From NCBI GenBank assembly GCA_002937505.1, contig PTJY01000003.1, positions 1 to 64,000 on the forward strand: a DNA stretch of 64,000 nucleotides, read 5' to 3'. Shown here piece by piece: positions 59,775 to 64,000 of the stretch. Position numbers and translations under genes: made by a program. The DNA is from Alphaproteobacteria bacterium MarineAlpha12_Bin1 (lineage in GTDB: Bacteria; Pseudomonadota; Alphaproteobacteria; UBA6615). Under the pieces are notes generated by a model. The model saw only the letters and a program-made list of their open reading frames with translations. It was not told where the DNA came from and did not search any database. Numbering within the stretch: position 1 is the stretch's first letter; every line of letters starts with the position of its first letter.

Positions 59775-60344
59775 GTGAGAGTTTATGTAGCGAACTTATC
59801 GAAAATTATCGCGCTTTCTATATTTTTTATAGCTATCGTTCAAAGTAAAAACGTTGAAGCCCAGTTCAATAGGTTCGGGGGCATGCATGGTAAAGGTCAA
59901 TACGAACCGTATAAATACGACAAAAATCATCCCGCCTATAAAGGCATTCAAAAAGAACCTTCAAAAGGGAGAGATCACGTTAAAGACAAAGTTGATTACG
60001 GGACTCAATACCCTACTTCAGGTCCTCACTACCCCTACCCCACAGCCCCCGGCTTTTATAAAAAAATTCAACCACTCGAAAAACTAGTTCATTCACTGGA
60101 ACACGGGAATATTGTAATTTATTTTGATGAGCCTAGAAAAAGTGATATTGAAAAAATACGCAGCTGGGTAGATCGCTATACTGGAGATTTTGATGGCGTC
60201 ATAGCTGTTCCTTCTAAAGGCTTGGGAAAGAAATTAGTTTTAACAGCTTGGAGACATCGCTTAGAGTTACCACAATTAGATGCTAGAGCAGCATTCTTTA
60301 TCGATGCCTTTAGGGGCCGTGGACCAGAGAGACCTGTGAGATAA
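59775..60344 (+). CDS. DUF3105 domain-containing secreted protein
   Basis: N-terminal signal peptide; YPTSGPHYPYPTAPGFYKKIQPLEKLVHSLEHGNIVIYFDEP. Confidence 0.85.
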   Translation: MRVYVANLSKIIALSIFFIAIVQSKNVEAQFNRFGGMHGKGQYEPYKYDKNHPAYKGIQKEPSKGRDHVKDKVDYGTQYPTSGPHYPYPTAPGFYKKIQPLEKLVHSLEHGNIVIYFDEPRKSDIEKIRSWVDRYTGDFDGVIAVPSKGLGKKLVLTAWRHRLELPQLDARAAFFIDAFRGRGPERPVR

Positions 60345-60422
60345 CCCACTTGCAAGCTGCTATCTCGACATTTAGTCTACAAAAAATATCTGCTCTAATA
60401 AGTTAACAAAAAGGGATGAGAG

Positions 60423-61424
60423 ATGGATATCCGCTACGGGGTTGTAGGGACAATAGGAAACACCCCTCTAATTCGACTAAATGGCCCTTCAGAAACTACT
60501 GGCTGTGAAATTCTAGGCAAGGCAGAGTTCTTGAATCCAGCAGGTTCTGTAAAAGACAGGGCGGCTTGGGCGATAATAAAAGACGCAGAAGAAAATGGAA
60601 AATTGTTACCAGGTGGTACAATTGTAGAAGGAACAGCTGGCAACACAGGAATTGGCATAGCCCATGTGGCAAATGCCCGTGGCTACAAAACTGTAATAGT
60701 AATCCCTGAAACTCAAACTCAAGAGAAAAAGAATGCCCTAAAGCAGGCCGGGGCAAAGCTAATAGAAGTTCCAGCAGTACCATATAGTAATGAAAATAAT
60801 TATATAAAGTACTCGGGCCGTCTGGCTAAGGAATTAAACGAAAAGGAAGCTTATGGAGCCATCTGGGCTAATCAGTTTGACAATCTTGCAAATAGGCAAG
60901 GCCACTACGAAACCACCGGTCCAGAGATATGGAATCAAACGACAGGCACCATAGATGGATTTATCTGTGCTGTGGGAACCGGAGGAACACTGGCTGGCAC
61001 CAGCAAATACCTGAAAGAGCGATCAAAAAAAGTAAAAATAGGTCTGGCTGATCCTATGGGTGCTGCTCTTTATAACTATTATGTAAATGGAGAGCTAAAA
61101 TCTGAAGGATCCTCGATCACTGAAGGAATTGGACAAGGGCGAATTACCGCAAATCTTGAGGATCTATTGGTCGATATGCCATACCAAATCCCTGATGAGG
61201 AAATGTTGCCAATTCTTTTTGATCTAATTACACAAGAGGGGCTAAGTCTTGGCACATCAAGCGCAGTTAACGTCGCAGGCGCAATTAGGATGGCGAATGA
61301 TATGGGCCCAGGACATACGATCGTAACAATCTTATGTGATGGAGCACATCGTTACTCGTCAAAAATATTCAATATAGAATTTTTAAAAGAAAAAAACTTA
61401 CCCGTCCCTCCATGGGCTAATTAA
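60423..61424 (+). CDS. cysK: Cysteine synthase A-like PLP enzyme
   Basis: NTPLIRLNGPSETTGCEILGKAEFLNPAGSVKDRAAW (PLP lysine), EGTAGNTGIGIAHVANARGY and GTGGTLAGTSKYLKE. Confidence 0.9.
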   Translation: MDIRYGVVGTIGNTPLIRLNGPSETTGCEILGKAEFLNPAGSVKDRAAWAIIKDAEENGKLLPGGTIVEGTAGNTGIGIAHVANARGYKTVIVIPETQTQEKKNALKQAGAKLIEVPAVPYSNENNYIKYSGRLAKELNEKEAYGAIWANQFDNLANRQGHYETTGPEIWNQTTGTIDGFICAVGTGGTLAGTSKYLKERSKKVKIGLADPMGAALYNYYVNGELKSEGSSITEGIGQGRITANLEDLLVDMPYQIPDEEMLPILFDLITQEGLSLGTSSAVNVAGAIRMANDMGPGHTIVTILCDGAHRYSSKIFNIEFLKEKNLPVPPWAN

Positions 61425-61453
61425 ATATATCAATGACTTATAGTTGACTTCTT

Positions 61454-62305
61454 ATGACATACATTAATAATTCTGCGCTTGTTTCTACTTCTTGGTTGGC
61501 CCAAAATATTAAAAACCCAAATATACGAATTCTCGATGGATCATGGCATTTACCACCTACGGGACGCAGTGGCCTCAAAGAATTTAATTTACAGCATATA
61601 TCAGGGGCTAGGTTTTTTGATATAGATGAAATATCTGACAAAAATTCTTCCTTACCTCACATGTTGCCATCAGAAGAATATTTTTCTTCTTGTGTTGAGG
61701 GATTAGGAATTTCTAATAGCAATCAAGTCATTATATATGACTATGAAGGGTTGTTTTCCGCACCAAGAGTTTGGTGGATGTTTCGTGCTTTCGGCCACAA
61801 AAATGTGTCTATTTTATCAGGAGGGCTCAATTCATGGATAAAGGAGAATCGTCCAACCAGTAGCGAGTTGACCAAAATAGAACCTGGTACATTTAAAGCA
61901 AAACTGAATAAGCACTCAGTAGCCTCAAAACTTCAATTAAAAGAAAACTTAAAAACCAAAGAATCTTTAGTAATTGACGCTCGTTCGTCTCAAAGGTTCA
62001 ACGGTTCAGAGCCTGAATTTAGACCTGGAGTCAAATCAGGGCATATTCCAGGATCAAAAAACCTTCCCTTCGATGAAATTATCGACATAAACACTGGTTC
62101 ATTTGTTGATAATCAGAGCTTACAAAATACTTTTGACGCAATTGGTGCAACTGAGGATAGGCCTTTAATAACAAGCTGTGGCTCGGGTATTACAGCTTGT
62201 GTGCTCGCACTTGGGCTACATCTAATTGGACGCGACAATCATTCTATTTATGATGGGTCGTGGACTGAATGGGGTAGTAGCGATGATACTGCAATAGAGG
62301 TGTAG
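61454..62305 (+). CDS. sseA: 3-mercaptopyruvate sulfurtransferase
   Basis: Two rhodanese domains. FRPGVKSGHIPGSKNLPFDEI; active site TSCGSGITACVLALGL. Confidence 0.92.
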   Translation: MTYINNSALVSTSWLAQNIKNPNIRILDGSWHLPPTGRSGLKEFNLQHISGARFFDIDEISDKNSSLPHMLPSEEYFSSCVEGLGISNSNQVIIYDYEGLFSAPRVWWMFRAFGHKNVSILSGGLNSWIKENRPTSSELTKIEPGTFKAKLNKHSVASKLQLKENLKTKESLVIDARSSQRFNGSEPEFRPGVKSGHIPGSKNLPFDEIIDINTGSFVDNQSLQNTFDAIGATEDRPLITSCGSGITACVLALGLHLIGRDNHSIYDGSWTEWGSSDDTAIEV

Positions 62306-62308
62306 AGA

Positions 62309-63490
62309 GTGACAAAAGAACACAAAACATATGATGAAACAAAACTCATTAGTGGAGGCCGTGACCCGGAATCAAACTTTGGAATTGTAAACCCTCCCGT
62401 CTACCATGCCTCTACAGTACTATCACCAACTTTATCTGACTGGCGGAACCGTGATCCTATGAAAGACATAGTTTATGGGCGCATGGGAACCCCAACTCAG
62501 AAATCACTTGAAAATGCTACTGCTTTATTAGAGGGGGGAGATAAAGCTTTTGCCACCTCATCAGGTTTAGGGGCCATCACGGTAGCACTAATGTCTTTCA
62601 CTAAAGCGGGCGATCACGTTTTAATGACTGATAGCGCTTATAATCCAGCTAGATCTTTTTGTCTAAACGTCCTTGCCAAATATGGTGTTGAAACCACCTT
62701 CTTCGACCCCACAATAGGCAAAAACATATCTAGTCTTATGAAAGAAAATACCAAAGTGGTCTATGCTGAAAGCCCCGGATCACTTAGCTTTGAAATGCAG
62801 GACATACCTGCAATTTCGGAGATAGCCCATGAACATGATGCTGTATTGATGCATGACAACACATGGGGAACACCTTTGTTCTTTAAATCTTTTGATATGG
62901 GAGTAGATGTATCTATTCACGCAGCCACTAAATATATAGTTGGACATTCTGATGCGATGTTAGGGATATTAGTAACCACAGATAAACACTACGAAAAAGT
63001 TTATCGTGGTTTCAGATCATCTGGTCAACACGCAGCGCCCGATGACTGCTATCTGGCTCTTAGAGGACTTCGCACTCTAGGAGTTCGCTTGAAACAGCAC
63101 CAAGAAAACGCATTGGTTGTCGCTCGCTGGCTAGAAAATAGAGAAGAGATCAGCCAAGTTCTTTATCCAGCCCTTGAAAGCCATCCGGGCCATGAATTAT
63201 GGAAGAGAGATTTCCTAGGCTCCACTGGTTTATTTTCTATTATTCTCAATAAACATTATGATGATACATCATTGGGGGCAATGCTAGATGAAATGGATTT
63301 ATTTGCCATGGGTGCCAGTTGGGGAGGTTATGAATCCTTGATCTTACCTGGCTCTCCTATAAGGTCAGCTACAAAATGGGATCCAGAAGGCACCTTATTA
63401 CGACTGCATATTGGTTTGGAACATGTCGAAAACCTAATATCTGATTTGGATGCTGGTTTAGCCAGACTCAAAGCAGCAAGTAAACCCTAA
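62309..63490 (+). CDS. metC: Cystathionine beta-lyase
   Basis: VYHASTVLSPTLSDW, ATSSGLGAITVALMSFTKAGDHVLMTDSAYNPAR and DVSIHAATKYIVGHSDAMLG (PLP lysine). Confidence 0.93.
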   Translation: MTKEHKTYDETKLISGGRDPESNFGIVNPPVYHASTVLSPTLSDWRNRDPMKDIVYGRMGTPTQKSLENATALLEGGDKAFATSSGLGAITVALMSFTKAGDHVLMTDSAYNPARSFCLNVLAKYGVETTFFDPTIGKNISSLMKENTKVVYAESPGSLSFEMQDIPAISEIAHEHDAVLMHDNTWGTPLFFKSFDMGVDVSIHAATKYIVGHSDAMLGILVTTDKHYEKVYRGFRSSGQHAAPDDCYLALRGLRTLGVRLKQHQENALVVARWLENREEISQVLYPALESHPGHELWKRDFLGSTGLFSIILNKHYDDTSLGAMLDEMDLFAMGASWGGYESLILPGSPIRSATKWDPEGTLLRLHIGLEHVENLISDLDAGLARLKAASKP

Positions 63491-63508
63491 CAAGAGAGCT
63501 AGTAAAAT

Positions 63509-64000
63509 ATGTTTGAATATTTTCCAGACAATTATGCCTGGAGCCTCACTGCAGCCCCTCTCTTCGATGAAGTTGGAACTATAAGTGAGCCAGAAGAGGC
63601 ATTGAGAGAAGTTAGACATCTAGCTGGGGCCGATAAAGCAGTAGCTAATGAGGCTTGGCACGAATCATTTATAAAACTGGCCGAGAAACTTGAACGACTT
63701 GGCAGTATAGATTTAAATGAGGGACACCCTCTAACAGCTGCAAGAAAGCTTCATCGTTCTGGATTATATTTTCTTAGGGCTGAACGTTTTCTTCATCATG
63801 ATGACTCTCGAAAACTTAGAACCTATTTAAGAGGAATAAAAAATTTTCGAATGGCGCGGGAATTAGCAAAAGAACCCGTTGAATATATAGACGTACCATA
63901 TAAGGAGGGTGCCATACCCTGTATATTTGTAAAATCAAATGTAAGAGACCCTGCACCAACCATGATACACATACAAGGGTTTGACTCTGTGAAAGAATTC
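63509..64000 (+). CDS. Alpha/beta hydrolase-like protein, 3' truncated by window edge
   Basis: Open from ATG 63509 to the window end: MFEYFPDNYAWSLTAAPLFDEVGTISEPEEALREVRHLAGAD...VEYIDVPYKEGAIPCIFVKSNVRDPAPTMIHIQGFDSVKEF. Resembles FrsA/DUF1100-type hydrolases. Confidence 0.65.
   Translation, partial: MFEYFPDNYAWSLTAAPLFDEVGTISEPEEALREVRHLAGADKAVANEAWHESFIKLAEKLERLGSIDLNEGHPLTAARKLHRSGLYFLRAERFLHHDDSRKLRTYLRGIKNFRMARELAKEPVEYIDVPYKEGAIPCIFVKSNVRDPAPTMIHIQGFDSVKEF

Noticed and set aside
1-64000. Search for CRISPR arrays, IS elements, prophage, toxin-antitoxin or defence systems
   Set aside because: No direct-repeat/spacer pattern, transposase, integrase, phage structural gene or recognisable toxin-antitoxin pair was found in the ORF track or by reading the gaps.

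Overview
This is a 64 kb AT-rich chromosomal window from an alphaproteobacterium, assigned from gene content and order only. Most of it is dense housekeeping sequence: gyrA-coaD-ppi; ssb / uvrA; trmFO; secF-secD-yajC; the minus-strand run dgt-argS-SPOR-nagZ-M50 protease-scpA-scpB-tatA-tatB-tatC-serS-surE-pcm-M23/LysM; erpA; xthA; ilvD; and valS-popZ-like-tolC-pcm-like. There are three tRNAs (Lys-UUU, Cys-GCA, Asn-GUU). From about 43 to 58 kb lies a more accessory, mixed-strand metabolic region: CocE/NonD hydrolase, PPP-type MFS permease, cyclase, NIPSNAP, a DRE-TIM metallolyase, SDRs, three EamA permeases, AhpD-like protein and MDR reductases. It is followed by malonyl-CoA decarboxylase, a DUF3105 protein and a cysK-sseA-metC sulfur cassette. 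I saw no rRNA, CRISPR array, cas genes, prophage, IS element or recognisable defence island, and I do not claim a new multi-gene system. The items most worth a second look are: a near-perfect 33-bp in-frame tandem repeat expanding the His/Asp-rich loop of a ZnuA-like protein; an MFS gene whose conserved N-terminus lies upstream of every standard start codon (possible ATT start); an unlisted 31-aa membrane microprotein upstream of a PuuD-like membrane protein; and a DRE-TIM metallolyase with HxHMD in place of HxHND.
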